Positions 20,503 to 28,983 of a DNA stretch of 64,000 bases are shown one piece after another. Location: assembly GCA_903834785.1 (NCBI GenBank), contig CAILKP010000137.1:1-64000 (forward strand). The letters are read 5' to 3'. Each line of letters starts with the position of its first letter. Position 1 is the first letter of the stretch. The position numbers and the translations under genes are program-made. The DNA is from an uncultured bacterium. GTDB lineage: Bacteria; Planctomycetota; Phycisphaerae; Phycisphaerales; UBA1924. Under the pieces are notes generated by a model. The model was not told the DNA's origin and ran no database searches. It saw only the letters and a program-made list of their open reading frames with translations.

Positions 20503-21138
20503 TTACTTCTTGTCGGTCTTGGGGGCGTCGGCCTTCGGCGCGTCCTTCTTGGGGGCCTCGGCGGCGACCGGGGTGATGACGCTGTCGATCACGTGGATGA
20601 CGCCGTTGGAGCACTCGATGTCAGTCGAGGTGACGGTGGCCATGCCGTTCTTGTTGCCGATCTTGACGGTCTTGTCCTTGACCTCGATGGTGAAGGCGCT
20701 GCCCTGCAGGGTCTTGGACGACTCCTTCATCTTGACAACGTCAGCAGCCTTGACCGAGGCGCCGATGACGTGGAACTTCAGGACGTCGGTCAGGGCGGCC
20801 TTGTTCTCGGGCTTCAGGAGGGACTCAACCTTCTCCTTGCCGAGCTTCTCGAAAGCAGCGTTGGTCGGGGCGAAGACGGTGAAGGGACCCTTGCCCTGCA
20901 GCGCCTCGACCAGGCCGGCGGCCTTCAGAGCGGCGACGAGGGTGGAGAAGTCCTTGTTGGCGACGGCGGTGCCGACGATGTCGAGCTTGGCAGCGGCCTC
21001 AACCTTGGCCGGGGCAGCCGGGGCGGCAGCCTTGGGGGCCTCAGCCTTGGGGGCGGCCGGAGCAGCGGGGGCGGCGGGCTTGGCGATGGCAACGGTGGCG
21101 AGGCCGGCGATGGCAACGAGAGCGATGAGCTTGTTCAC
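20503..21138 (-). CDS. Secreted fasciclin-domain (FAS1) protein
   Basis: 211 residues. I choose GTG 21138, not the upstream ATG 21216: the GTG has GAAAGG 6 nt upstream and opens a clean signal peptide (VNKLIALVAIAGLATVAIAK). An Ala/Pro/Lys linker (21-50) precedes one FAS1 domain (~51-185) with the H1 box TVFAPTNAAFEKLG, the VLKFHVIGASVKAADV (YH-like) region, and the H2 region IECSNGVIHVIDSVITP. FAS1 domains mediate adhesion. A Lys/Asp/Ala/Pro tail ends the protein. It is the nearest upstream neighbour of the ECF sigma gene, as MPT70/MPT83 are linked to SigK in mycobacteria. Confidence 0.92.
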   Translation of the reverse strand: MNKLIALVAIAGLATVAIAKPAAPAAPAAPKAEAPKAAAPAAPAKVEAAAKLDIVGTAVANKDFSTLVAALKAAGLVEALQGKGPFTVFAPTNAAFEKLGKEKVESLLKPENKAALTDVLKFHVIGASVKAADVVKMKESSKTLQGSAFTIEVKDKTVKIGNKNGMATVTSTDIECSNGVIHVIDSVITPVAAEAPKKDAPKADAPKTDKK

Positions 21139-21250
21139 AGGGAACCTTTCAAGAGAGATGATCCCCCACAACAACGGGGCGATCGGGTGCGAAACTGCCG
21201 CAGGATGTGCATTCAACGTTTAATACACAGGTCACGGCGCGAGGATTTCG

Positions 21251-21259
21251 CAACCTTCG
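21251..21259 (-). promoter_or_regulatory. Motif CGAAGGTTG upstream of the fasciclin gene
   Basis: 112 nt upstream of GTG 21138 on the minus strand; identical to the 9-mer upstream of the adjacent ECF sigma gene. Confidence 0.35.
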
Positions 21260-21304
21260 ACGGCGTGGATTCAAGCTGTGGAACTTTCCCTGAAGCGATT
21301 GTAA

Positions 21305-21318
21305 AGTCCAATAATAAA
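21305..21318. repeat. AT-rich 14-mer, copy 1 (AGTCCAATAATAAA)
   Basis: Identical to 46303-46316. On the minus strand it reads TTTATTATTGGACT with an embedded TATTAT (-10-like). In each case a minus-strand gene starts downstream: fasciclin 167 nt away, metal ATPase 331 nt away. Confidence 0.6.
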
Positions 21319-21605
21319 CAACTGGAGAGCTTTAAAATGCCCAATCGTCGGCATGATGTGTGAATATGCTTTCTGGCTGCGTCACCACATCAGGTCGCCC
21401 CACCGATCCGTCTCAGGCAGTTCTATACGACCAGCCCTGCTTTGCCAGTGCTCGCTGGCGCGTCCGGGTCGGCGGCGGGCTTTCGGGTTCGGTGCCGATA
21501 CGCCCTACCGTCGGTCCCTTCGCGGCCTTGGCTTGCGGCCCGCGTGCGGCCGCGGCTGGGGCAGGTGGGTTCAACGGCACATCAGGGCGGGTCGGTGGAG
21601 CATCG

Positions 21606-22553
21606 ATGGCGTTTTTTAAGTCCATTCTGGGCAAGATCAAGCAGGGCCTGGCCGCCACGCGCGACACGCTGGTCACGGGCTTAAAGAACCTGATCCTGGG
21701 CCGCAAGCTCGACGAGCAGCTCATCGACGAAGTTGAGGTGATGCTGCTGCGGGCGGATGTGGGCACCGCCGCAACGACCAAGGTGATCGACTCCGCCCGG
21801 GCGGACTTCCGTGCCGGCAAGCTCAAGGAATCCAAGGACCTGCTGGACCACCTCAAGGCGGGGCTCAAGGAACTGCTCGGCGGGCCGCAGACGCAACTGG
21901 CCGAGGCGGTGGCGGACCCGGCCAACCCCGGTACCCGGGTGCCGACGGTGTACCTGATCACCGGCATCAACGGTGCGGGCAAGACCACCAGCATCGCCAA
22001 GCTGGCCAACCTGCTGCGCAAGCAGAACAAGACCGTGATGCTCGCCGCGTGCGACACGTTTCGGGCCGGCGCCGTGCGTCAGCTCGAGATCTGGGCCGAG
22101 CGGCTGGGTGTGGAACTGGTCAAGGGCCAGCAGGGTGGTGACCCCGCGGCAGTGGCGTTTGACGCCTGTCAGGCCGCCGTGGCCCGCGGCGTGGACGTGC
22201 TGATTCTCGACACCGCCGGCCGCCTGCAGACGCAGGACCCGCTCATGCGTCAGCTCGGCAAGATCCGCTCCGTCGTCGCCAAAAAGATCGCCGGTGCCCC
22301 GCACGAGACGCTGCTGGTGCTCGACGCCACCACCGGCCAGAACGCGCTGCGTCAGGCCGAGGAGTTCGGCAAGTTCGCCTCCGTCAGCGGCATCATCCTT
22401 GCCAAGCTCGATGGCACCGCCAAGGGCGGCGTCGTCGTTGCCGTCAAGCAGGCCTCGAGCATCCCGGTGAAGTTCGTCGGCGTCGGTGAGAGCATCGACG
22501 ACCTCGAGCCGTTCGATCCCGACTCCTTCGTCGAAGCGATGTTCGAGGGCTGA
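21606..22553 (+). CDS. ftsY: Signal recognition particle receptor FtsY
   Basis: 315 residues from ATG 21606, which has GGTGGAG 5 nt upstream and begins MAFFKSILGKIKQGL, typical of a short FtsY without the acidic A domain. The NG domain is complete: GINGAGKTTSIAKLA (P-loop), DTFRAGAVRQLEIWAERLG, LILDTAGRLQT, LAKLDGTAKGG and VGESIDDLEPFD. FtsY docks SRP-ribosome complexes at the inner membrane for co-translational insertion. Upstream in-frame codons would add a ~80-residue low-complexity tail and are rejected. Confidence 0.96.
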   Translation: MAFFKSILGKIKQGLAATRDTLVTGLKNLILGRKLDEQLIDEVEVMLLRADVGTAATTKVIDSARADFRAGKLKESKDLLDHLKAGLKELLGGPQTQLAEAVADPANPGTRVPTVYLITGINGAGKTTSIAKLANLLRKQNKTVMLAACDTFRAGAVRQLEIWAERLGVELVKGQQGGDPAAVAFDACQAAVARGVDVLILDTAGRLQTQDPLMRQLGKIRSVVAKKIAGAPHETLLVLDATTGQNALRQAEEFGKFASVSGIILAKLDGTAKGGVVVAVKQASSIPVKFVGVGESIDDLEPFDPDSFVEAMFEG

Positions 22554-22776
22554 GCGGTCGTTCGAGTCGTCAGGGTCTGGTTCTCCCTCGCGAGGTTTAC
22601 GGTGCCAGCCCTGGCAAATAGGCTCATCACGTCGCTTGAAACAACCGGCACAGATCGCCAGGATCGAGGGTGCACCGTGTGCAGAGCGCCGCGATGGTGA
22701 CTCGCCAATCGGCTCGCGGTGTTCCGGCGGGGCGACTCATGCGGTGCTGATGGAGACGATCGTTCTACCATGGGCC

Positions 22777-23361
22777 ATGGACCTTGACCCGCAGACCATT
22801 CGGCTCCTCATTATCGTGGGAACGCTGCTGGCGGTGGTGTCGGGCGGACTGGCGATCTTTTTCTGGTGGCGGATGCAGTACGGGGTGTGGGCACGCGATC
22901 GGCGGCAGCGCGATCGTGTCACCGGGCCGATGATCACCAACGACTTCAGCACGGTCAATCGGCCGAACGATGTCGCCGCGGCAGGCATGTCGGCCTCCGA
23001 GGCCGAGCGGGCGAGGCTGCACCAGCTCGGGCTTGCCGCTGGCATGCTGTCCGCCGGCGTTGCGGCCGATGCCGCCCAGGCGATCACGCCCAAGAACCGT
23101 GACGGCTCGAGCGGCGGGGAGATATCACCTACGTGGGCCGATGATCTCGCTCGCGGCAAAGTCGAGCCGCCGGCCACACCGGCCGGTGACCCGCCTGCTC
23201 GTCCTGCAGAGTGGCACTCTGGCGGTGGCCACTCCGGCCATGATGCCGGAGGGGGCCGTTCTTCATGGTCCTGGGGCGGCAGTGACAGTTCGTCATCCTT
23301 TGATTCCGGTTCGAGCAGTGGTGGTGACAGCGGCGGTGGCGGTGGCGGAGGTGACGCTTGA
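22777..23361 (+). CDS. Membrane-anchored Gly/Ser-rich protein of unknown function
   Basis: 194 residues. One N-terminal TM helix (LLIIVGTLLAVVSGGLAIFFWW, ~9-30) is followed by a basic stretch (RDRRQRDR). A middle region, ~60-110, is Ala-rich. The C-terminal ~50 residues are nearly all Gly and Ser with GGGHSGHDAGGG and a poly-Gly end, resembling the low-complexity tails of TPM-domain proteins, though no TPM domain is present. ATG 22777 has TACCAT 5 nt upstream and no Shine-Dalgarno site; an in-frame ATG at 22750 is the alternative. Its stop codon overlaps the start of the phosphatase gene, so the two are probably translated together. I do not recognise the family. Confidence 0.65.
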   Translation: MDLDPQTIRLLIIVGTLLAVVSGGLAIFFWWRMQYGVWARDRRQRDRVTGPMITNDFSTVNRPNDVAAAGMSASEAERARLHQLGLAAGMLSAGVAADAAQAITPKNRDGSSGGEISPTWADDLARGKVEPPATPAGDPPARPAEWHSGGGHSGHDAGGGRSSWSWGGSDSSSSFDSGSSSGGDSGGGGGGGDA

Positions 23362-24728
23362 GCGAGTCCATGAACCCCCAGAGTGGCCCCCTTTCAACGA
23401 CCGGGGCCTTCGGCGGCGAGCGCAAGGCGGAACTCGAAGCGATGTTCGACCCCGCTAGTGGTGACTGGCAGGAGCGTCTGAGCTACATCGTCGAGACGAT
23501 GCGTGAGATGTCGAGCATCAACGATCCGCAGAAGATGGTGCGGTACTACGCCTCGCGAATCTCACCCTCGCTGGCCTCTGACGGGTTGGTGGCCGTCTCC
23601 CGCCGCGGCATGCCGCCGGGCAAGTACCGCGTGACGCGCAGCTCGCGGTTCAAAGGCGAGGTGGACCCGTGGGCAAACCCGGAGAAACTGCCCGTACTCA
23701 GCGGCGGTGTCCTGGGCATGCTGCTCTACGGTGATCAGCCGATGGTGCTGACTGACTTTGCGCCCGACCCCAGCGACCCGGCGTACGAGTTCATCAGCGG
23801 CATGCGCTCGCTGGTGGCCATCCCGCAGTATGACGGGGGTATTGGCCAGAACATGGTCATTCACATGTGGGCCAAGCCCGAGGGGATTGACCCGCGCCGC
23901 CTGCCGGAGATGGTCTGGCTGTCGAACCTGTTTGGTCGTGCCACCAGCAATCTGGTGCTCAGCCGCAAGCTTGCCACGGCGTATCAGTCGCTGGATCGCG
24001 AGCTCAAGGCCGTCGGCGACATCCAGCGTTCGCTGCTGCCGCTGGACCTGCCGAGTACCGAGAAGCTGGAGTGGGCCACGCATTACGCCACCAGTGCGTC
24101 GGCCGGTGGCGACTACTACGACTTCTTCGAGCTGCCCGGCGGACGCCTGGGCATGCTGCTGGCGGATGTCTCCGGCCATGGCACGCCCGCGGCGGTGGTG
24201 ATGGCGGTGCTCCACGCACTGGCCCACCAGTTGTCGGATTCCTCCGAGCCGCGGGCCGTGCTGTCGCACCTCAACCGCGAGCTCTGCCGGCGGTACACGG
24301 CCAACGGCATGTTCGCTACGGCGTTTTACAGCGTGTACGAGCCGGACACGGGTAAGCTGACCTTCAGCAGCGCAGGGCACAATCCGCCGCGGCTGCGCGT
24401 GGGCTTTGCCGGCGAGGGCGGTCCCGTGCTCTCACTGGACCAGGCCCAGAACCTGCCGCTGGGGGTGATGGACGATGCCGAGTTCACCGAGGCGAGCGTG
24501 ACGCTGGAGCCCGGCGATGCGGTGGTGTACTACACCGACGGCATCACCGAGGCATTCAACCCCAAGCGAGAGCAGTTCGGCGTTGATCGGCTTGATGAGG
24601 TCATCCAGCGGCCCCACACCTCCGCGGCGGCGTTTATGGGTGCCATCCTGCGTGAGGTCGCGGAGTTTACTGAGGGCTTCCCCGCGGCTGATGACCAGAC
24701 GCTGCTGATCGCAGCGGCACGCCAGTGA
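23358..24728 (+). CDS. PP2C-type serine phosphatase of the SpoIIE/RsbU family with N-terminal GAF-like sensor
   Basis: 456 residues. TTG 23358 is supported by GGAGGTGA (23347-23354) at 6-nt spacing and overlaps the preceding TGA; ATG 23370 is the alternative. Residues ~35-205 form a GAF-like sensor, a short coiled linker (~205-225) follows, and the SpoIIE phosphatase domain begins at VGDIQRSLLP. Metal-binding signatures are SAGGDYYDFFEL, LLADVSGHGTPAAVVMA, FSSAGHNPP and YYTDGITEAFN. These phosphatases dephosphorylate anti-anti-sigma (STAS) proteins in partner-switching circuits. No STAS or RsbW gene is next to it, so the target is elsewhere. The link to the upstream membrane protein may place it at the membrane. 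Confidence 0.88.
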   Translation: MSESMNPQSGPLSTTGAFGGERKAELEAMFDPASGDWQERLSYIVETMREMSSINDPQKMVRYYASRISPSLASDGLVAVSRRGMPPGKYRVTRSSRFKGEVDPWANPEKLPVLSGGVLGMLLYGDQPMVLTDFAPDPSDPAYEFISGMRSLVAIPQYDGGIGQNMVIHMWAKPEGIDPRRLPEMVWLSNLFGRATSNLVLSRKLATAYQSLDRELKAVGDIQRSLLPLDLPSTEKLEWATHYATSASAGGDYYDFFELPGGRLGMLLADVSGHGTPAAVVMAVLHALAHQLSDSSEPRAVLSHLNRELCRRYTANGMFATAFYSVYEPDTGKLTFSSAGHNPPRLRVGFAGEGGPVLSLDQAQNLPLGVMDDAEFTEASVTLEPGDAVVYYTDGITEAFNPKREQFGVDRLDEVIQRPHTSAAAFMGAILREVAEFTEGFPAADDQTLLIAAARQ

Positions 24729-24804
24729 CGTGTTTGTGCGCACAAAGCGGTCGCGAGCGTGAGTATGTGTGATGCGCGGGTGAGCTTCCGCCGTAACCTA
24801 CTGC

Positions 24805-26313
24805 ATGGGTGAACCGATTCTGCTGCTGCACGGGTACTCGGCGGAGTCCTCCGGGACCTCGGCCTCGGCGATCCGCCGGATCTATGGCACGCTGCCGGAT
24901 GAGCTGGAGCGGCGGCTGGGCGCGAGGGTGATGCCGCTGAACCTGGCGAGGTTTGTGACCCTTGAGGATGGTGTGACACTCGACGACCTGGCCCGCGCGA
25001 TGGATAGCGCACTGCGAGAGCAACTGCCGCGGTTGGTTGGAAAGACAGCATCGCTGAACATTGTGACGCACTCAACGGGTGCGCTGGTGGCGCGGGCGTG
25101 GCTGCTGCGCCACAGCCCGGCACCGGGGCCGTGCGCGCGGTTGGTTCATCTGGCGGGGGCGTTCTTCGGCTCGGGCTGGGCGCATCTGGGTCGCGGGCAA
25201 CTGGCACGCTGGGGGCGGCTGATCTTTCAGGGCGGGACCGAGAGCGGCCTGCAACTGCTGCGGGCCCTGGAGCTGGGCTGCCCCGAGACGCTGGACCTGC
25301 AGTTGGCCCTGGCCGAACCGGGCCGACGCGTATGGAAGGACCTGCGCGTGCGCGAGGCGTGCCTGACGGGAACGCAGAGCGAACTGGCGTGGCTGCCCGT
25401 GCCGATCAAGTACATCAAAGAAGATGGCGCCGACGGCGTGCTGCGCGTGCCGGCGGCCAACCCGAACTACGTGCGGGCGCGGCTGGTGCCGACGCGTGCG
25501 GCACAGGAACTGGACTTTGCCGCGGTGCAACAGATGAATCGGGCGGGGGCGCAACTCATCCGAAGCGAGGGGGCACCGGCCACGGCGCTGCACCGCCTGG
25601 TGCTGGATATTCCTGGTAATGCGGACCGGCCGCTGGTGCCCATGACGATCCCGTTCCAGACGGCGCACTCAGGCACTGAGATGGGCATCGTGGCCGGCAA
25701 GCTCAACCGGGCCGAGGTGCTTGAGCCACTGGTTGATGCCCTGACGTGTGCGACGGGTGACGATTCGTGGGCCGGCCTGGCCAATCGCTTTGAAGCGCGA
25801 ACGCAAGCCACACTGGCGCGGGCGGCCAAGGAGCTTGGTCGCGGCGTGCTGGACTTCTTTGACCCGCGCGAGCAGTATGACCAGCACGCGATGCTGGTGT
25901 TTCGCCTGCGCGATCAGGACGGGCGGCCGGTGGAGCAGTTTGATGTGTATCTGGACTCCGGCGATGTGGAGGACCCTGATACCGGGCCGCCGATGAGCAC
26001 GCTGTTTGAAGACAACCACAAGCCGCAGGTTTGGCCGGGGATGATCGTGTTCTACCTGCGGTGCCAGAAGTTTGATGCCAGCGCAGGTGCGCCCGGCAGC
26101 GGTGGGGGGTGGGTCGATCGGCTGGGCCAGCTTGGCTCGTGCCATGTGCACATCACCGCGATGGAGCCTCGAACCGAGCGGATTGCGTATGTGCCCATCC
26201 GGCTGAAACTGGGCCCTGCTAACTTGCGCCGGCTGGTTCAGCCGGGTCGCACCACTATTGTGGATGTGACCATGCGTCGCGTTGCGGCGGGCGAGCTGTT
26301 CCGGATCGTCTGA
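24805..26313 (+). CDS. Alpha/beta-hydrolase (lipase/esterase-like) with an extra C-terminal domain
   Basis: 502 residues. It begins at strand beta3 (MGEPILLLHGYSAESSGT: HG of the oxyanion hole), and the nucleophile elbow is THSTGALVARAWLL with Ser90. This departs from the common GxSxG (here HSTG), as seen in PGAP1/LCAT-like lipases. An Asp/His pair cannot be assigned by eye. The C-terminal ~170 residues hold a beta-rich region (AMLVFRLRDQDGRPVEQFDVYLDSG) of unknown type. There is no signal peptide, so it is probably cytoplasmic. ATG 24805 has no Shine-Dalgarno site, but TAACCT ends 5 nt upstream. Confidence 0.75.
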   Translation: MGEPILLLHGYSAESSGTSASAIRRIYGTLPDELERRLGARVMPLNLARFVTLEDGVTLDDLARAMDSALREQLPRLVGKTASLNIVTHSTGALVARAWLLRHSPAPGPCARLVHLAGAFFGSGWAHLGRGQLARWGRLIFQGGTESGLQLLRALELGCPETLDLQLALAEPGRRVWKDLRVREACLTGTQSELAWLPVPIKYIKEDGADGVLRVPAANPNYVRARLVPTRAAQELDFAAVQQMNRAGAQLIRSEGAPATALHRLVLDIPGNADRPLVPMTIPFQTAHSGTEMGIVAGKLNRAEVLEPLVDALTCATGDDSWAGLANRFEARTQATLARAAKELGRGVLDFFDPREQYDQHAMLVFRLRDQDGRPVEQFDVYLDSGDVEDPDTGPPMSTLFEDNHKPQVWPGMIVFYLRCQKFDASAGAPGSGGGWVDRLGQLGSCHVHITAMEPRTERIAYVPIRLKLGPANLRRLVQPGRTTIVDVTMRRVAAGELFRIV

Positions 26314-26366
26314 CGAGTCGATGGTGACTGTGCTGACGGCCGGACCGGCGTTTGCTACGCTCCATC

Positions 26367-27392
26367 ATGCGGATCTTCGTGTGCGGCATGGGTGTTGTCG
26401 GTCGGGCGGTGTGCGAGCTGCTGGCCTCGCGCGGTCCGGAGCTGCGCAGCCGCTATGGCGTGCCGCTGACGCTGGCCGGAGTCAGCGACTCCAGAGCGAT
26501 TGTGCTTGCCGGCAGCGACAGTGCGGAGCTGGACCCGCTGGCGGTGGTGGCGGCCAAGCAGGCGGGCAAACTGGGAACGATGGAAGGTGCGATGCCCGCT
26601 GCCCTGCCGCCGCGGGAGCTGGCTGGGCGCTGCCAGACTCTTGGTATAGACGTGTTTGTGGATTGCTCGCCGACGGATCTGAAAACCGCGGCAATGCCGA
26701 CGGAGCGAATGCTGGCGATGCTGGCCCTGCGCATCGGTGTGGTGAGTGTGAACAAGGGGCCGCTGGCGACGGCGATGCCCGCGCTGCTGGAAGCGGCGCG
26801 GTACAACCAGGTGCAGCTGCGGTTCTCCGGCACTGTTGGCGGCGGCACGCCGGTGCTGGCGACGGGCTCGACGCTCAATCGCGGCGAGACGGTGACTGCC
26901 ATCCGCGGCATCGTTAACGGGACAACCAACTTCATCCTTTGGAAGATGGCCACCGAACGGTGGGCGTTTGATGTTGCCCTGGCCGAGGCTCAGCGGCTGG
27001 GCTACGCCGAGACTGACCCGACGGCGGATGTGGACGGCTGGGATGCCGCCGCCAAGGTGGTGATTCTGGCCAATGCGGTGCTGGGCATCCGGGCCACGGT
27101 GCAGCAGGTCAGTGTCACCGGCATCCGGGGTGTGACACCGGAGCGGATTGCATCCGCTGCCGCGGCGGGGAAGGTTGTCAAACTAATTGCCGGCGCGAGC
27201 GCCGCGGGGCTGACTGTGGCACCGCAGGAGGTGGATGCGGCAGGCCCGCTGAACACGTCCGGGTCGCTCAACGCGGTGGAGTTCACGCTGTCATCCGGAG
27301 CGGTGGTGGCCATTACCGGGCGCGGGGCGGGCGGGGTTGAGACGGCTTCGGCCGTGCTGCGGGACCTGATCGACATCGGCACGATGCGGTGA
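26367..27392 (+). CDS. hom: Homoserine dehydrogenase
   Basis: 341 residues, a short form without the C-terminal ACT domain, so feedback by threonine through ACT is not expected. The NAD(P) fold starts at once (MRIFVCGMGVVGRAVCELL). NKGPLATAMPALLEAARYN and RFSGTVGGGTPVLATG lead to the signature RGIVNGTTNFILWKM, then AEAQRLGYAETDPTADVDGWDAAAKVVILAN, which holds the catalytic Lys/Asp. It reduces aspartate semialdehyde to homoserine in threonine and methionine synthesis. ATG 26367 has TACGCT 5 nt upstream and no Shine-Dalgarno site; a CTGACG element lies 17 nt before that hexamer. Confidence 0.94.
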   Translation: MRIFVCGMGVVGRAVCELLASRGPELRSRYGVPLTLAGVSDSRAIVLAGSDSAELDPLAVVAAKQAGKLGTMEGAMPAALPPRELAGRCQTLGIDVFVDCSPTDLKTAAMPTERMLAMLALRIGVVSVNKGPLATAMPALLEAARYNQVQLRFSGTVGGGTPVLATGSTLNRGETVTAIRGIVNGTTNFILWKMATERWAFDVALAEAQRLGYAETDPTADVDGWDAAAKVVILANAVLGIRATVQQVSVTGIRGVTPERIASAAAAGKVVKLIAGASAAGLTVAPQEVDAAGPLNTSGSLNAVEFTLSSGAVVAITGRGAGGVETASAVLRDLIDIGTMR

Positions 27393-27488
27393 GCGTGCGT
27401 GCGTGTGAGGCGGATTGAGGCCACGCACGTCCGTCCGATTGTGTTATCGCGCGGGCTTTCTGCGGCCGTGGCACTACCATCGGCCTGC

Positions 27489-28970
27489 ATGTCAGTCAAC
27501 GGTAACAACGCGACTCCTCCCAGCCCGGCGATTGCTCCGGGGATCGAAACCCTCGACCCGGTCGCGTTTGCACGCGAGCTTGGGCAGCGGTGGCCCGGCG
27601 GGGTTGACCCGCGGGTGCGGGCGGTGCTGCCGACGATGGATGCGCCGTTCTTTCAGGCGGGGCTTGCCGGCTACTCCGATGCGGCGATGCGCATCGTGGC
27701 CCGCCAGCAGGGCTGCCCCCTGTGCGTGACCGAGGCGCTGCTGGACCGCATGCTGCTGGGCGGCGGGCACGGCTTTGACAAGGCGGACCTGGTGCTGCAG
27801 AACGAGCAGTTGCTGGCCGACAACCTGCCCAGCGGGACCGATGACCATCCGCTGATCGGGCAGATCATCGGATCTGACCCAGACGAGATGGCCGCCGCGG
27901 CTGTGAAGATGTACGAGCAGGGCCAGCGCCGCGACCGTGAGTACCGCGATATGGCCTATGGCAGCGGCGGCATGCCGCACTATGTCGATACGCGGTGGAA
28001 GGTCGGTGATGGCGAGGCCGCACCGGCCGGGGCTTCTGCCAGTGATGCGGTCTGTGAGGATGACTGCACGCCCGAGGCCCTGCTGCGACTGGCCGAGATG
28101 CAGCCGCCGGAGAGCTACGACCCGCGGAGCGTGTTTGCCAATCTGCCGCCGGTGGACCCGGCCGACAAGCCCAAGCCGCCGAACAGCAAGCCGGAGCGTG
28201 AGCGTGCGGGGGCGGAGGCGGCCGGTGCGCCGTCGCGCTCGTTTGCGACCATTGATGTGAACCTGGCGTGCCCGGTCAAGAAGATTGATCGCAAGAGCCG
28301 CGGCGGGCACTGGCTGACGGACCCCGTCGGTGCGATCCGGATTCTCAAGGCGGTGCGTGATGGGCTGCCGCCGGAGGTGCCGTGCACCGTCAAGCTGCGC
28401 CGCGCGTACGACGACACGCCGGAGATGGCCCGCAACTTCGAGGTGATCTTCAGTGCGGCGTATGACCTTGGCTACGCGTGGGCCACGGTGCACGCACGCA
28501 CCGTTGAGCAGCGGTACATCGGCCCGTCGCGCTGGACGTTCCTCAAGGACCTGATGAGCCGGCACACCGATAAGATCGTCTTTGGCTCTGGTGATGTGTG
28601 GGTGGCGCAGGACATTTTTCGCATGATCGGCTACGCCGGCGTCTCTGGTGTGTCGGTCGCACGCGGGTGCATCGGCAACCCGTGGATCTTCCGGCAGGCG
28701 CGGCAGATGCTTGCCGGCCAGCCCGTGACGCGGCCGAGCATCGCCGAACAGCGGGAGGTGCTGCTGCAGCATTTCCGGCTCTCGGTGGCGGTCAACGGTG
28801 AGTATCACGCGGGCAAGATGATGCGCAAGTTCGGCATCAAGTTCGCCCAGCACCACCACACGCCCGAGGCGGTGAAGGTCCGCATGTGCGCCGTCAATAC
28901 GACCAAGGACTGGCTGGCGACGCTGGATGAGCTGTATGTTGAGCCGGCGACGGTGAGCTCGGCTGGCTGA
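27489..28970 (+). CDS. dus: tRNA-dihydrouridine synthase with a ~100-residue internal insertion
   Basis: 493 residues; typical Dus proteins have ~320-350. The FMN-barrel start is APFFQAGLAGYSDAAMRIVAR. The catalytic site NLACPVKKI puts the proton-donor Cys at residue 261, with K following, and TVHARTVEQRYIGPSRWTFL and GSGDVWVAQD complete the barrel. Dus enzymes reduce uridines in tRNA with NADPH/FMN. Between the second strand (QIIGSDPDEMAAAA) and DVNLACP there are ~100 extra charged residues (~150-250) including an acidic-cysteine patch CEDDC and a Lys/Pro-rich stretch. ATG 27489 has TACCAT 8 nt upstream and no Shine-Dalgarno site. Confidence 0.88.
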   Translation: MSVNGNNATPPSPAIAPGIETLDPVAFARELGQRWPGGVDPRVRAVLPTMDAPFFQAGLAGYSDAAMRIVARQQGCPLCVTEALLDRMLLGGGHGFDKADLVLQNEQLLADNLPSGTDDHPLIGQIIGSDPDEMAAAAVKMYEQGQRRDREYRDMAYGSGGMPHYVDTRWKVGDGEAAPAGASASDAVCEDDCTPEALLRLAEMQPPESYDPRSVFANLPPVDPADKPKPPNSKPERERAGAEAAGAPSRSFATIDVNLACPVKKIDRKSRGGHWLTDPVGAIRILKAVRDGLPPEVPCTVKLRRAYDDTPEMARNFEVIFSAAYDLGYAWATVHARTVEQRYIGPSRWTFLKDLMSRHTDKIVFGSGDVWVAQDIFRMIGYAGVSGVSVARGCIGNPWIFRQARQMLAGQPVTRPSIAEQREVLLQHFRLSVAVNGEYHAGKMMRKFGIKFAQHHHTPEAVKVRMCAVNTTKDWLATLDELYVEPATVSSAG

Positions 28971-28983
28971 TGGGCTGGGGTGT

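Larger units (their letters stand above)
21139..21605. other. Divergent intergenic region between the fasciclin gene and ftsY
   Basis: 467 nt, unusually AT-rich for this genome at ~21290-21345, so promoters for both directions are expected here. It contains CGAAGGTTG (minus strand, 21251-21259), shared with the sigma upstream region, and a 14-mer (21305-21318) repeated at 46303. An ORF reading into ftsY from 21360 exists but looks like GC-rich noise rather than a real N-terminus. Confidence 0.5.

Noticed and set aside
21360-21605. 82-codon N-terminal extension of FtsY
   Set aside because: Low-complexity, overlaps the AT-rich promoter region, and the shorter start has a strong ribosome site and a family-like N-terminus.
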